A stretch of DNA of 64,000 nucleotides from Globodera rostochiensis (taxonomy: Eukaryota > Nematoda > Chromadorea > Rhabditida > Heteroderidae): assembly GCA_018350325.1 (NCBI GenBank), contig JAEVLN010000004.1, positions 372,001 through 436,000 on the forward strand, given 5' to 3'. Positions 22,166 to 32,600 of this stretch are shown piece by piece. Position 1 is the stretch's first letter; every line of letters starts with the position of its first letter. The notes beneath the pieces are model-generated. The model made no database searches, had not been told where the DNA came from, and was given only the letters and a program-made list of their open reading frames with translations. A program made the position numbers and the translations under genes.

Positions 22166-22375
22166 TTATCCCTTCTTTGATTGCGTTGGGCGGATGATCG
22201 AATAAAGTGTTCCATCGTCAGCATTCGATTCTTCACCGAATACTCTTGAAAATTGTCGAAATACATCGCCTCCGTTTGAAGATGGTGATCCTGGGGATCC
22301 TGGGTTGTCCGAATTGGATGATTGTGATGCTGCTACTTGGGGGGCTTGAAGTTGGTAGAAAGACGATTCGTCCGC
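22166..22375 (-). pseudogene. Paralogue of the 28-kb effector, second exon only
   Basis: This stretch matches exon 2 of the gene at 28166-29088 almost base for base, in the same orientation, and remains open: SSFYQLQAPQVAAS at the start and HRTQSKKG-like sequence at the end. A 6-base in-frame deletion removes two residues. The acceptor TTTATTAAAG is kept. The signal-peptide exon with proline, histidine and glutamine repeats is not found upstream. An in-phase candidate exon (about 22758-22816, ending NQHQQ before GTTCGT) could precede it. The copy is probably a truncated gene left by the segmental duplication, although an upstream exon beyond the inserted repeats cannot be excluded. Confidence 0.6.
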
Positions 22376-22379
22376 TTTA

Positions 22380-22930
22380 ATAAAAATAAATCATAAAAAA
22401 CTCGTGCTATTATAAATTTATTGCTAGGGGGGTTTTGGGGTCCTAGTGGCTTACTATTTTGATCGGTTCCGAAAGAAATGTATTTAAAACATGCCAATAT
22501 ATTTTGGAACATTTTATAAATTGTTCTAGTTTTTTAATACTGAATAACATTAAATATGCATTTTAATATGCATTTTCAAGACTATAAATTGAAAAAATAA
22601 ACGAAAAATTTTGCTGTTTTTTAGTCTAATGCCTTTTTTTGCCACAGAAAAATGTAAATTTTTTGTTTATTTTGAAAATGCATATTTAATGTTGTAGAAG
22701 GCAAAAAAAAATAGATAAAATTTTAAAAAATAAGTTTGATACGAACCCTGTTGGTGTTGATTTGGGTGATTCGACGTGCCAACGTCAGCAGCAGGCAGCA
22801 GCTGATGCTGAACCGTGAAAACAAAAAAGATTAATACTCAACAACTCTGCCATTTACAAATAAACACTCTTTTTATGCCCATAAAGCAAATTGCAAAAGG
22901 TTGTTTTTAGTTTCAGGCAGTAATATGTAC
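22380..22930. other. AT-rich spacer with one candidate exon
   Basis: Apart from the candidate exon at about 22758-22816 (minus strand, acceptor CGGTTCAG, donor GTTCGT, phase 1 as required by the exon at 22166-22375), nothing is recognised. Two atgcattttaatatgcattttc-like phrases lie near 22556-22575. Confidence 0.3.
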
Positions 22931-22934
22931 ATAT

Positions 22935-23199
22935 ACCGTATATACTCTTGTAATCCCTCATGGGGGATTATTTTTCAACCTGTTTGGCGATATGTTCATG
23001 TTTATCCATTTTCCCCGTTACATCTCGTCAAATTAAAAGATAAAATTGGATCTGGACTGTTACCTATTTAGGTGGGGGATTATTAGAGGTTGGGGAATTT
23101 TTCAATCTACTCAGAGGGTGGGGGATTATTTTTCAATCTACTCAGAGGGTGGGGGATTATTGGAGGTTGGGGGATTAAAAAAGTAGGTATATACGGTAT
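22935..23199. mobile_element. Small inverted-repeat element with ATACCGTATATAC ends
   Basis: It begins ataccgtatatactcttg and ends ggtatatacggtat in opposite orientation. Inside, gggggattatttttcaa and ctactcagagggtgg are repeated. It ends exactly where homology between the two small paralogues (23204-23400 and 25968-26234) ends, so it may have landed at the 3' end of the first paralogue. Confidence 0.6.
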
Positions 23200-23203
23200 T
23201 GTA

Positions 23204-23400
23204 GCAAAAATACCCTCGCTTTTTCGAGTGCGTCTAGCCATCTATACACCGCCCTTCTGTTTGTATCGATTTCATTTTCTTTTAACTTCTCGAACACCAT
23301 CTCCTCAGTCACTTCGCCTTGTAAATACTGTTCAGCCCATTGCTTAGCATATGCATTTGCACTCAAGAACTTGAAAACACACACTTTAGGCCAATAGTCC
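23204..23400 (-). pseudogene. Partial copy of a small AYA-domain protein
   Basis: On the minus strand this encodes NAYAKQWAEQYLQGEVTEEM and continues to NRRAVYRWLDALEKARVF. The segment is clearly homologous to residues of the protein at 25968-26234 (NAYAQLAELYLQGKVTGETV, then QRTVYTWLKKLQEERVF). The end of the segment, RRAVYRWLDAL, has the look of a helix-turn-helix recognition helix, but this is only a resemblance. No signal-peptide exon is visible upstream: a possible acceptor (TTTTCAAG) is followed immediately by the 30-bp array, which replaces the expected 5' part. The 3' end runs into an inverted-repeat element. It is probably a decayed or rearranged paralogue. Confidence 0.5.
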
Positions 23401-23730
23401 CAGAGCCAACACACTTTAGGCCAATAGTCCCAGAGCCAACACACTTTAGGCCAATAGTCCCAGAGCCAACACACTTTAGGCCAATAGTCCCGGAGCCAAC
23501 ACACTTTAGGCCAATAGTCCCAGAGCCAACACACTTTAGGCCAATAGTCCCAGAGCCAACACACTTTAGGCCAATAGTCCCAGAGCCAACACACTTTAGG
23601 CCAATAGTCCCAGAGCCAACACACTTTAGGCCAATAGTCCCAGAGCCAACCCACTTTAGGCCAATAGTCCCAGAGCCAACACACTTTAGGCCAATAGTCC
23701 CAGAGCCAACCCACTTTAGGCCAATAGTCC
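23371..23730. repeat. 30-bp tandem repeat, 12 copies
   Basis: Units of caacacactttaggccaata plus gtcccagagc are nearly identical across all 12 copies, with single substitutions (cccactt, cggagc). As the unit length is divisible by three, open frames run through it on both strands. One minus-strand frame reads WLWDYWPKVC repeatedly and continues into the paralogue at 23204-23400. Confidence 0.92.
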
Positions 23731-23739
23731 CCCCCCCAG

Positions 23740-24020
23740 AGCTAAAAGCACTCAAAACCACTTTTATATGTTTTCTTAAGAGCTGAACACCGATAGAACA
23801 ATCGAAAATTTTATTGTGGGACAAGCATTTAAACCCCGTTGTTTGAACCGGTTCAAATTTTTTAAAACCATAGGGGGGACCCTTTTGGTTAAAAGTTTTG
23901 AAAAATATTTTTATTCAAAAAATTTTTGACTCGCTGATTACGAATTTGTGAATAGAAAAGAAAATTGAGAACTTTTTATGGCCAAAAGCTTGTTGCTTGT
24001 TAATAAATAGTATATTGTAG
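23740..24020. other. Short spacer
   Basis: AT-rich sequence between the 30-bp and 29-bp arrays. Nothing recognised. Confidence 0.4.
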
Positions 24021-24023
24021 AGT

Positions 24024-25966
24024 TGGCCGGGATCGGGATCCCGGTCGGGATCGGGCAGGATTATCCCGGTTTTTGAAAAATCGTAATCCCGATCCCGGTT
24101 TTTGAAAAATCTAATCCCGATCCCGGTTTTTGAAAAATCGTAATCCCGATCCCGGTTTTTGAAAAATCGTAATCCCGATCCTGGAAATCGTAATCCCGAT
24201 CCCGGTTTTTGAAAAATCGTAATCCCGATCCCGGTTTTTGAAAAATCGTAATCCCGATCCCGGTTTTTGAAAAATCGTAATCCCGATCCCGGTTTTTGAA
24301 AAATCGTAATCCCGATCCTGGAAATCGTAATCCCGATCCCGGTTTTTGAAAAATCTAATCCCGATCCCGGTTTTTGAAAAATCGTAATCCCGATCCCGGT
24401 TTTTGAAAAATCGTAATCCCGATCCTGGAAATCCTAATCCCGATCCCGGTTTTTGAAAAATCCTAATCCCGATCCCGGTTTTTGAAAAATCGTAATCCCG
24501 ATCCCGGTTTTTGAAAAATCGTAATCCCGATCCCGGTTTTTGAAAAATCCTAATCCCGATCCCGGTTTTTGAAAAATCCTAATCCCGATCCCGGTTTTTG
24601 AAAAATCCTAATCCCGATCCTGGTTTTTGAAAAATCCTAATCCCGATCCCGGTTTTTGAAAAATCGTAATCCCGATCCCGGTTTTTGAAAAATCGTAATC
24701 CCGATCCCGGTTTTTGAAAAATCCTAATCCCGATCCCGGTTTTGAAAAATCGTAATCCCGATCCCGGTTTTTGAAAAATCGTAATCCCGATCCCGGTTTT
24801 TGAAAAATCCTAATCCCGATCCCGGTTTTTGAAAAATCGTAATCCCGGTCCCGGTTTTTGAAAAATCCTAATCCCGATCCCGGTTTTTGAAAAATCGTAA
24901 TCCCGATCCCGGTTTTTGAAAAATCCTAATCCCGATCCCGGTTTTTGAAAAATCGTAATCCCGATCCCGGTTTTTGAAAAATCGTAATCCCGATCCCGGT
25001 TTTTGAAAAATCGTAATCCCGATCCCGGTTTTTGAAAAATCGTAATCCCGATCCCGGTTTTTGAAAAATCCTAATCCCGATCCCGGTTTTTGAAAAATCC
25101 TAATCCCGATCCCGGTTTTTGAAAAATCGTAATCCCGATCCCGGTTTTTGAAAAATCTAATCCCGATCCCGGTTTTTGAAAAATCCTAATCCCGAGCCCG
25201 GTTTTTGAAAAATCGTAATCCCGATCCCGGTTTTTGAAAAATCGTAATCCCGATCCCGGTTTTTGAAAAATCGTAATCCCGATCCCGGTTTTTGAAAAAT
25301 CGTAATCCCGATCCCGGTTTTTGAAAAATCGTAATCCCGATCCCGGTTTTTGATAATCCCGATCCCGGTTTTTGAAAAATCCTAATCCCGAGCCCGGTTT
25401 TTGAAAAATCCTAATCCCGATCCCGGTTTTTGAAAAATCGTAATCCCGATCCCGGTTTTTGAAAAATCGTAATCCCGATCCCGGTTTTTGAAAAATCGTA
25501 ATCCCGGTTTTTGAAAAATCCTAATCCCGATCCCGGTTTTTGAAAAATCCTAATCCCGATCCCGGTTTTTGAAAAATCGTCATCCCGATCCCGGTTTTTG
25601 AAAAATCGTAATCCCGATCCCGCTTTTTGAAAAATCGTAATCCCGATCCCGCTTTTTGAAAAATCGTAATCCCGATCCCGCTTTTTGAAAAATCGTAATC
25701 CCGATCCCGCTTTTTGAAAAATCGTAATCCCGATCCCGGTTTTTGAAAAATCCTAATCCCGATCCCGGTTTTTGAAAAAGTAATCCCGATCCCGGTTTTT
25801 GAAAAATCGTAATCCCGATCCCGGTTTTTGAAAAATCCTAATCCCGATCCCGGTTTTTGAAAAATCGTAATCCCGATCCCGGTTTTTGAAAAATCCTAAT
25901 CCCGGTCCCGGTCTTTGAAAAATCCTAATCCCGATCCCGGTTTTTGGAATCCCGATCCCGACCAAC
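24024..25966. repeat. 29-bp minisatellite array, roughly 65-70 copies
   Basis: The unit is cccgatcccggtttttgaa plus aaatcgtaat. Variants have cctaat or ctaat, and a cluster near 25621-25715 has cgctttttg. Unit length varies between 28 and 30 bp. The left edge starts with cgggatcgggatcccgg in the opposite sense and the right edge ends in cccgatcccgacc, so the borders are themselves inverted. The array separates the two AYA-domain paralogues. Confidence 0.95.
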
Positions 25967-25967
25967 T

Positions 25968-26234
25968 TTAGCATATTGTAGCAAAAAATACCCTCTCTTC
26001 TTGGAGCTTTTTTAGCCAAGTGTACACCGTGCGTTGGCCCACATCGATGTCTATTTTTGCCAACTCGTAGTGCACCGTCTCCCCAGTCACTTTGCCTTGT
26101 AAATACAGTTCAGCCAATTGAGCATATGCATTTTTTGATTTGAATTCTCCATACGTAATTTTTTTACCGCAATAACCACCATTGTTTAGAACGCAACTCA
26201 ATGTCAGAGTTAGCGCATAAAGTAATGCGCACAT
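25968..26234 (-). CDS. Small putative secreted protein with AYA domain, 88 aa
   Basis: The frame opens with ATG at 26232-26234 and ends in TAA at the border of the 29-bp array. It starts MCALLYALTLTLSCVLNNGG, a good signal peptide. A conserved segment follows (NAYAQLAELYLQGKVTGETV ... QRTVYTWLKKLQEERVF), shared with the partial copy at 23204-23400. The last few residues read through the point where the array begins, so the natural C-terminus may have been lost or altered. I do not recognise the family. The paired copies around the array and the signal peptide suggest a lineage-specific secreted protein. A single exon is assumed; a GGTAAAA after the signal peptide could act as a donor. Confidence 0.55.
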   Translation of the reverse strand: MCALLYALTLTLSCVLNNGGYCGKKITYGEFKSKNAYAQLAELYLQGKVTGETVHYELAKIDIDVGQRTVYTWLKKLQEERVFFATIC

Positions 26235-26352
26235 TCTGTTGAAAATGTTTTTTTTGTTGTTGAAGGAATTACATAAAAAAGCTCTGAACTAGAGTTGTTC
26301 CCCTGATCCCAACCTCCCAAATGGGGTCGTCCTCGACCCTCCGAGTCGGGAG

Positions 26353-26505
26353 TTAATGGCATTTTGCCATAAAAAGAGGGCATTCTGAGCTCCCTGCTCC
26401 CGTGGCATTTTGCCATAAAAAGAGGGCATTCTGAGCTCCCTGCTCCCGTGGCATTTTGCCATAAAAAGAGGGCATTCTGAGCTCCCTGCTCCCGACAGAT
26501 GGTTT
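26353..26505. repeat. 48-bp tandem repeat, three copies
   Basis: Units of ggcattttgccataaaaaga plus gggcattctgagctccctgctcccg are repeated three times upstream of the small secreted-protein gene. They end in cccgaca. Confidence 0.85.
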
Positions 26506-27049
26506 AAAATGATGAATTTTCATATAAAATCTTTCTAATTTTTGCCTTTTAATGAAATGGAAATAAATGGACAATGAAAAAGAAAGAGTGATTTGCTTGA
26601 CAAATGCCATCCACTTAAATTGGCCTTCTTTCCACAAGAATGGCAGAAAATGTGACTCTTTTTTGTTGCTAAAACTATGAATTTTACATTGATCGATTTT
26701 TTTCAAAGAATTTACATTATCCAAAAAATAATTTGGTTGGAAATTTTTGAAGGGGAAAATTTTTATTATTTATATTATTGAAAAATTATGCATGGGAAGT
26801 AAGTGGGTTTTTTAAAAAGTTTTAGTAAATTAAATTAACAAAAACTTTATATGTACATTAGAGCCCGGAAGATCGAGAGTTCGTCGAGTCGAGATTCTCG
26901 ATCGGCCCTCAAGTCTAGGGATTTTTGGGGTTTACAGGTGCCATTTGCAGGGCCGTAGCGTGGAAAGCCCCCTCCCCCGAAATGTTTTTAAGAAAAAAAA
27001 CCCATAGGTTATGGCCGAAGGGTTTGGCGGCAAATTTTGTAAAAAACCA

Positions 27050-27478
27050 TTTTTTGAATTTTGAAAAAACAAATTCGGCATGGCTTTATTTTAAATTTAA
27101 GCTTCATTTTATGTTTGTTCAAAATTTTGCCTTTTTAAGCCAATCTTTAATTAATTTTTAATGTAATAATCCATCTGAATCCCCCGCGGGGGGCTGACCA
27201 CTTAGTCCGATTTATTTTGTGGACAAATGTCAAGCATCCCCGGCGGGCAGAAACTAGTGCGCCGTCCGGCGGAAGTGCCGACTTTTTTGTTTTGCCCCCG
27301 GGGGCGGCGGCTGCCAAGCCTTTGATGTTATGGCGCTGCGTGGGCTCTGTGTGTGTGTGCCACATTAAGCGCTCATAATTAATCCGGTTTCCGGAGGCTT
27401 ATCCTCACTCGGGATTTAATTTGTTGATTAATGATTTGCTTATGATTACCCTGATCCGGATCCTGTAACAAGATTGGA
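27050..27478. repeat. Segmental duplication, copy 2 (pairs with 20345-20880 and 21995-22021)
   Basis: The same blocks as copy 1 are present in the same order. The end, ctgatccggatcctgtaaca, here directly follows ttgcttatgatta; in copy 1 this join is interrupted by about 1.1 kb that includes the hAT element at 21126-21969. Copy 2 therefore represents the older, uninterrupted arrangement. Confidence 0.85.
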
Positions 27479-27479
27479 A

Positions 27480-28090
27480 CGTAAATTTATACTACAGGAC
27501 CGGATACTCAGGATTAATCATGTAAACCTAAAATGGTTAAAAAATACAGGATTTTTTTCGGACAGGATCCTGCAAATCCTGCTCAGGTCCGGTCTTGCAC
27601 CACTTTGCCAAGGAATTATTTGCGGGAACGGGAAAAATGCTAAAATAAAAATTCGGGAATGGGGAACGGGAATTCAAAAAGTGCGAGACGGGAATCCCGC
27701 GTTTTTCCCGTTCCCGTAAAAATTCTTCGCCCGGCAAAAAAGTGCGGGAACGGGACCGGGAATCCCGCAGTTTTCCCGCGGGAATCCCGTTCCCGCCGGG
27801 CTCTAATTTAAACTTCCAGAGCTAGATGCCTTTTTCAAAGACATTCTGGAAAATAAGGACATTTCCCATTTTTAAAATCGGAGGTCCATTTTCAAGGACT
27901 GTCCTTGCCATTCAAAGATGAATCGGTACCCTGGGTAAGGTTAAGTAAGATCCAAACCCTTATTACTATGTATTCGGGACAAGTTGGTGTGCGTGACCGG
28001 CGTTTTTCCCCGGAGGGCGAATTACGATGCTCCTAGCATTTTTTTTTTTTGCTTTGCAGAGAGAAGCTCAAAAATGCGAAACAATAATAG
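27480..28090. other. Spacer with cgggaacggg-type repeats
   Basis: Between 27600 and 27810 the sequence consists of short variants of cgggaatcccg and ttcccgttcccg on both strands. The end of the stretch (28010-28090) is the 3' flank shared with 6120-6235. No gene supported. Confidence 0.5.
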
Positions 28091-28165
28091 TGTTTCGATC
28101 GCAAAAATGATTGGATTTATCTTCATGAATCATTGATCAGTGCCCCCAAATCTTTTTGATGCGCT

Positions 28166-29088
28166 TTATCCCTTCTTTGATTGCGTTCGGTGGACGATCG
28201 AATAAAGTGATCCATCGTCAGCATTCGATTCTTCACCGAATACTCTTGAAAATTGTCGAAATACATCGCCTCCGTTTGAAGATGGTGATCCTGGGGATCC
28301 TGGGTTGTCCGAAACAAAGTTGGATGATTGTGATGCTGCAACTTGGGGGGCTTGAAGTTGGTAGAAAGACGATTCGTTCCCTTTAATAAAAATGACTTTT
28401 GGTCCTAAAATCTGTTATTTTGGTTTCAATGGGTGCTACCCATTTCCGCAGTGGGATGAAATTGCATCGACGATTGATTTTGATTTGGATGAAGTGGCAT
28501 CGACAATTGATTTTGATTTGGATGAAGTGGCATCGACAATTGATTTTGATTTGGATGAAATGGCATCGACAATTGATTTTGATGAAATGGCATCGACGAT
28601 TGATTTTGATTTGGATGAAATGGCATCGACAATTGATTTTGAGGATGAAATGGCACCGATTGTGACTGAATAAAGTTATGCGATGTTGTTGATGAACTTG
28701 CGCTTTTTTTCGATGCGCTTTTCGGTGAGCTTTTCCTTTTATTTGAGGTGTTTGAAATGTTTTGGGTTGAATAATTTGATGTTTGAGTGTTGGTGTTCGA
28801 CCACGACGGGTCGTCTAAATTAATTATGTTGGAATTTGATTGATCCAACGAAGGCACATCAGTTGTTAATATTTGAGGGAAGGTTTTCGAAAACGACTCC
28901 AACGTTTCGGGATTGAGCTTTGGAATATGTTCGGGTTCGGCGGTTAAATGTGGCACCACGTTACGGAAGTCCTTTGGCCCAACTTTGTAGAGTTTGTAAC
29001 TTCTTTCCCGCTTAATCTCCCGCATGGCGTTACAAACGGCAAATAATGCCAAAATGGTCATCAATACAGCAGCGTTGGTGAACCTCAT
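28166..29088 (-). CDS. Repeat-containing secreted protein, effector-like, 287 aa, two exons
   Basis: Exon 1 (28440-29088) starts MRFTNAAVLMTILALFAVCN, a signal peptide almost identical in its core (ILALFAVCN) to that of the gene at 54076. A basic segment (REIKRERSYKLYK), a serine/asparagine-rich region, a lysine/serine block (KRKSSPKSASKKSASSS) and about six copies of an 11-residue repeat FHPNQNQLSMP (33-bp unit, 28456-28650) follow. Without splicing the frame ends shortly afterwards at 28426. The donor ATGG|GTAGCA joins in phase to exon 2 (28166-28380; acceptor TTATTAAAG), giving NESSFYQLQAPQVAAS... to QSKKG and TAA. The intron is 59 bp. Exon 2 is preserved in a second copy at 22166-22375, which supports its being coding. 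The function is unknown; a secreted effector is inferred from the signal peptide and low-complexity repeats. The 3' flank resembles that of the gene at 6315-6733. Confidence 0.75.
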
Positions 29089-29630
29089 TTTGTTTGAGCG
29101 GTTTGACAATTGCTAAATTTGAGGGATTGACAAATTAAAGAAATTTAAGGCACTTGTGGAAGCAAAAGAATATATATTTTCTATTTAAAACAATTATTTC
29201 CATTTTATTGTAACCGATTACCTACGTTGGCATAAATTATGTATATAAAAATTTTGTCATTGCGTGGCTTTATTTCCAATAAAAATTTTCCTTTGTTCAG
29301 ATCGATTTTTCTCGCACTTTCATTATATTGAAGAAATAAATTTATAATCCAAAAAAATAACAAAATTTTTGTTGGAAATTGAATTTTATTATTATTAATG
29401 GAACTGTATGCATCGGAAGTAAGTGCATTTTGAAAGGATATCTCTTTTTTCAACGGTTCATTGTTTTTTTTAATTATAACAAAAACGCAAAATTTCCAAA
29501 AAACAAAACAACTCACATTCCTTTATCTATCCAAAAATATTTGTAAAGGTGTTAAATAATCAAAGAGAAAAGGGGAAGATCGAAATTCATTTGACCAAGC
29601 AAAAGCCCCCACGGCGCTTCCACCACCCAA
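29089..29630. other. Upstream region of the effector and 3' flank of cyclin L
   Basis: AT-rich spacer. The stretch near 29369-29440 (gcatcggaagtaagtg) resembles 26738-26815 (gcatgggaagtaagtg). This may be another trace of the segmental duplication. Confidence 0.45.
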
Positions 29631-32600
29631 TCAACGACGATCGTGGTAGCCGTGGTCGTCGCCGCCGCCCCGGTCATCGCGTCGCCGACTGTCACGGACA
29701 CCCGCGCGGTCTCTGAAAAAAAAATGTTTTTGATTAAAAAAAAAACAATTAAAAAACAAAAAACTTATTTAGGTGCATTTTAATTAAGAAATTTAATACA
29801 GCTCCAACCCCACGATAAGTTAAGAAATCTGGCACATTTTTGGCCCTCTTGGAGAGTTTCTCTCTTTTTTTTAGTCGGATAGGCAAGCGCAGCTCAAAGC
29901 CTGCGCCTTGGGCAAAAACAACCGTAAATTGTTCCCCAGGCTAGGGGTTGGCGGTTCCCGGGAAAATCCTTCGAATATCCGAACCCAACACCAAAAAATC
30001 CCGCTTCTACGGTTAGGAACCGCCAACTGCGCACCATAGACAAAATGATTCGATTCATCGCTTTTTGTTTAAAAACTAATTGTTTTCTAGCGTAAGACCC
30101 GGAATCCTTATATAATGAAGAGCGAGATTGCATCCCGTGTTTAAGAGAGTTCACAAGCTTTTTTTGCACAACAAATCTCGCAAGATACAAAAAAGTTCAA
30201 TCAAAAAAACTACTTAATTCATGTTCAAAAAGATTAAAAATGGCATCAATCATTCCCGCTTTCCGGGTTTTAAAAATGAGATTATTTTTGAAAAAAATAT
30301 AATACTAAATAAAACAAATATAGTTTGATCTGTTTTTTTGTTCTATTCGAAATAAAACTTTAATTTTATCTATATTGTCCATCCTTCTCCAACCAATTGA
30401 AAAAACCAACAACAAGTCCTCAAAAAAAAATAATTGTTCTCACCTCTTCCGGGACGACGACGAATGCCTTTTGCTGCTCGGTGACGACGACTTTTTGCTC
30501 TGTTGTTGCTGCTGCTGACGCCGATTGTCCTGCAGCATCGTCATGTTCTGAGCAGACGTCGAGGATGAGCGCCTCTCCTCCTCCAGTTGCTGCTTCTTAC
30601 TACGTTGATGATGGTGATGGTTGTTGTCCGACGGTGACAGCCGATGGCGCTTTGCCGCCGGAGGGGATGGAGCTTTCCGTGCTGAATTAATTGACAAACA
30701 AATTACAAAGAATCTTGGCTCCCGATTTTGGGCTAGCCAGCAGCAAAAAATCTTGTCCATAAGCACTAGTGATGCGCGCGAGAGGTGTCTAGGTTCTCGA
30801 GTCTCGTCAAAAATTCTCGTTTTTTTTTCCTTTTTGGGGTCTCGTCTCGGCAAATTTTAGTCTCGCGCATCACTACTACAAACACCAACCAACCCACCCA
30901 GCCTCCCCCCCCCCTCGCCCCTCAAAGCCAGGGGCCAGGATTGGTCAAAAAAATGCATCTGAGGAATTTTTTTTACAGAAAAATATTATATATTCCCTCC
31001 AAAACCAAAAGCAAAACTAACCAATTTCTTGCGCGGCTTTACGCTGCAAAATTTTCTCTTTGATATTCCTGAGCTCTTCGACGGCCTTCTCCTTGCGCGC
31101 CTTCTCCGGCTCCACCACCGACTTTTGGTACATGCGATCCAAATGGTCCGAAATCCATGTCAAATTGGGTGCCTAAAAAAAGATTGAAAAAATAAAGAAA
31201 AATCATTTAAAAAAGAAACTTTTGTTTATTAATCTTTTTGCTAAACCCCCTACTTTTGTTCTCGTGTGCAGTTCCCAAATCATTTGCGAAATAGCGCGCA
31301 CGTCACGATCACTGGCATCGAACAGTTCAAACCTGAGACAGTGACAGACATGAAAGAATTTTTGGTTGTTCAAATTTAAGTAAATTGGCAAAAAAAAAAA
31401 TGAATAAATAAAATTTGCTAAAAGTTTTAACCAAATCTCTCTACAATTTATTTACAAAAAAGCGCACAAAATCAGAGGGACGTACTACATATATTGAGAA
31501 TTTTGCCTTGGGGGGGGAAGGTAGCAAACAAAAATTCAATCAAAAAAACTACGGTTTTTGATTTTGAGTTTTTAAAAAGTCGGAGACATGGGGCATGGCC
31601 TAAAACTGACCAAGCAAATGGCTCCTTCGGCAACACAATGGTGTCCTCCACCGTTCGGACTGCCAACTGAATGCATGCACACGCGATTGTCTCGGGCGTG
31701 TAGCGCAAGAACATGTCCGTGCGCAACCCGTCGTTCATGTAACTCCTTTAAAAAGCAGAAGAAAAACATTTTACAATTTTCCGTTTCTCCTCAGTCATGG
31801 AGATCCTTTTCAGTAAAAAAAATGCTTTTTTTTTTCCAACATTTTGAAAACGAATTTTCCAGAAAAGATGTCAAAGCCTAGCCCGCTAGCCCGCGCATAA
31901 CATACCAGGCCTTCTGCAGCAGTTGACGACTCTTCCGAATTTCGTCCTCCGTGTGCTTTTTCGAATCATTTTTCAGTTGGCCAAGAATGTGCAGGTAGAT
32001 GTAGATCAACTTGTGCGGGTGGTGAACCTGGAATTTGAAAAATGTGATTTTTAATCATTCTTTTTCTCTTTATTGTAATAAAAAATGGCATAAATTTGGT
32101 CACAACACGTACATGGACTACAAATCCGAGCACGTTGAGCAGTCGACGCTCCGCTTTAATCACAATGTTCTTCAGCTCTTGATACTTTTTACTGCACAGC
32201 TCCAAATGTTCAAATCTGCAACAAAACAAAAACAATCAAAACAAATTTTTCAAAAATGCCAAAATTTTCGTCCAATTAAAATTCTGGTGTGTGCCACCGG
32301 GAGGACAAGCTCTTCTCTCTCTGTGTGGCCTAAAACATTTCGGGAAAATGTTGGGGGCATAAAAAATATTCAAAAGGCATTAAAAAATGAGTAAAATAAA
32401 AATAAAAACAAAATCTTACGAATGGAACAAAAAAAAAAAATGGGTATTTATTACTATTTATTTACTTCCCTGGCCAAACAGCAGCAAAACGAACACAACA
32501 AACAGCCTCTTCTCCACCACTTTTTGCCGTAGACCACCGCACAAAATCTCCGGCACAGCAACAAAACGTGTGGAGAGGAACAAAATGGCCAAAATTTGAG

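Noticed and set aside
23340..23824. Plus- and minus-strand frames over the 30-bp array (HFRPIVPEPT and GTIGLKCVGS repeats)
   Set aside because: Three frames are open through the same array for the same arithmetic reason, so openness is no evidence of coding.
23371..25966. CRISPR-like appearance of regular repeats
   Set aside because: There are no unique spacers between the repeats, no cas genes, and the genome is clearly eukaryotic with spliced genes.
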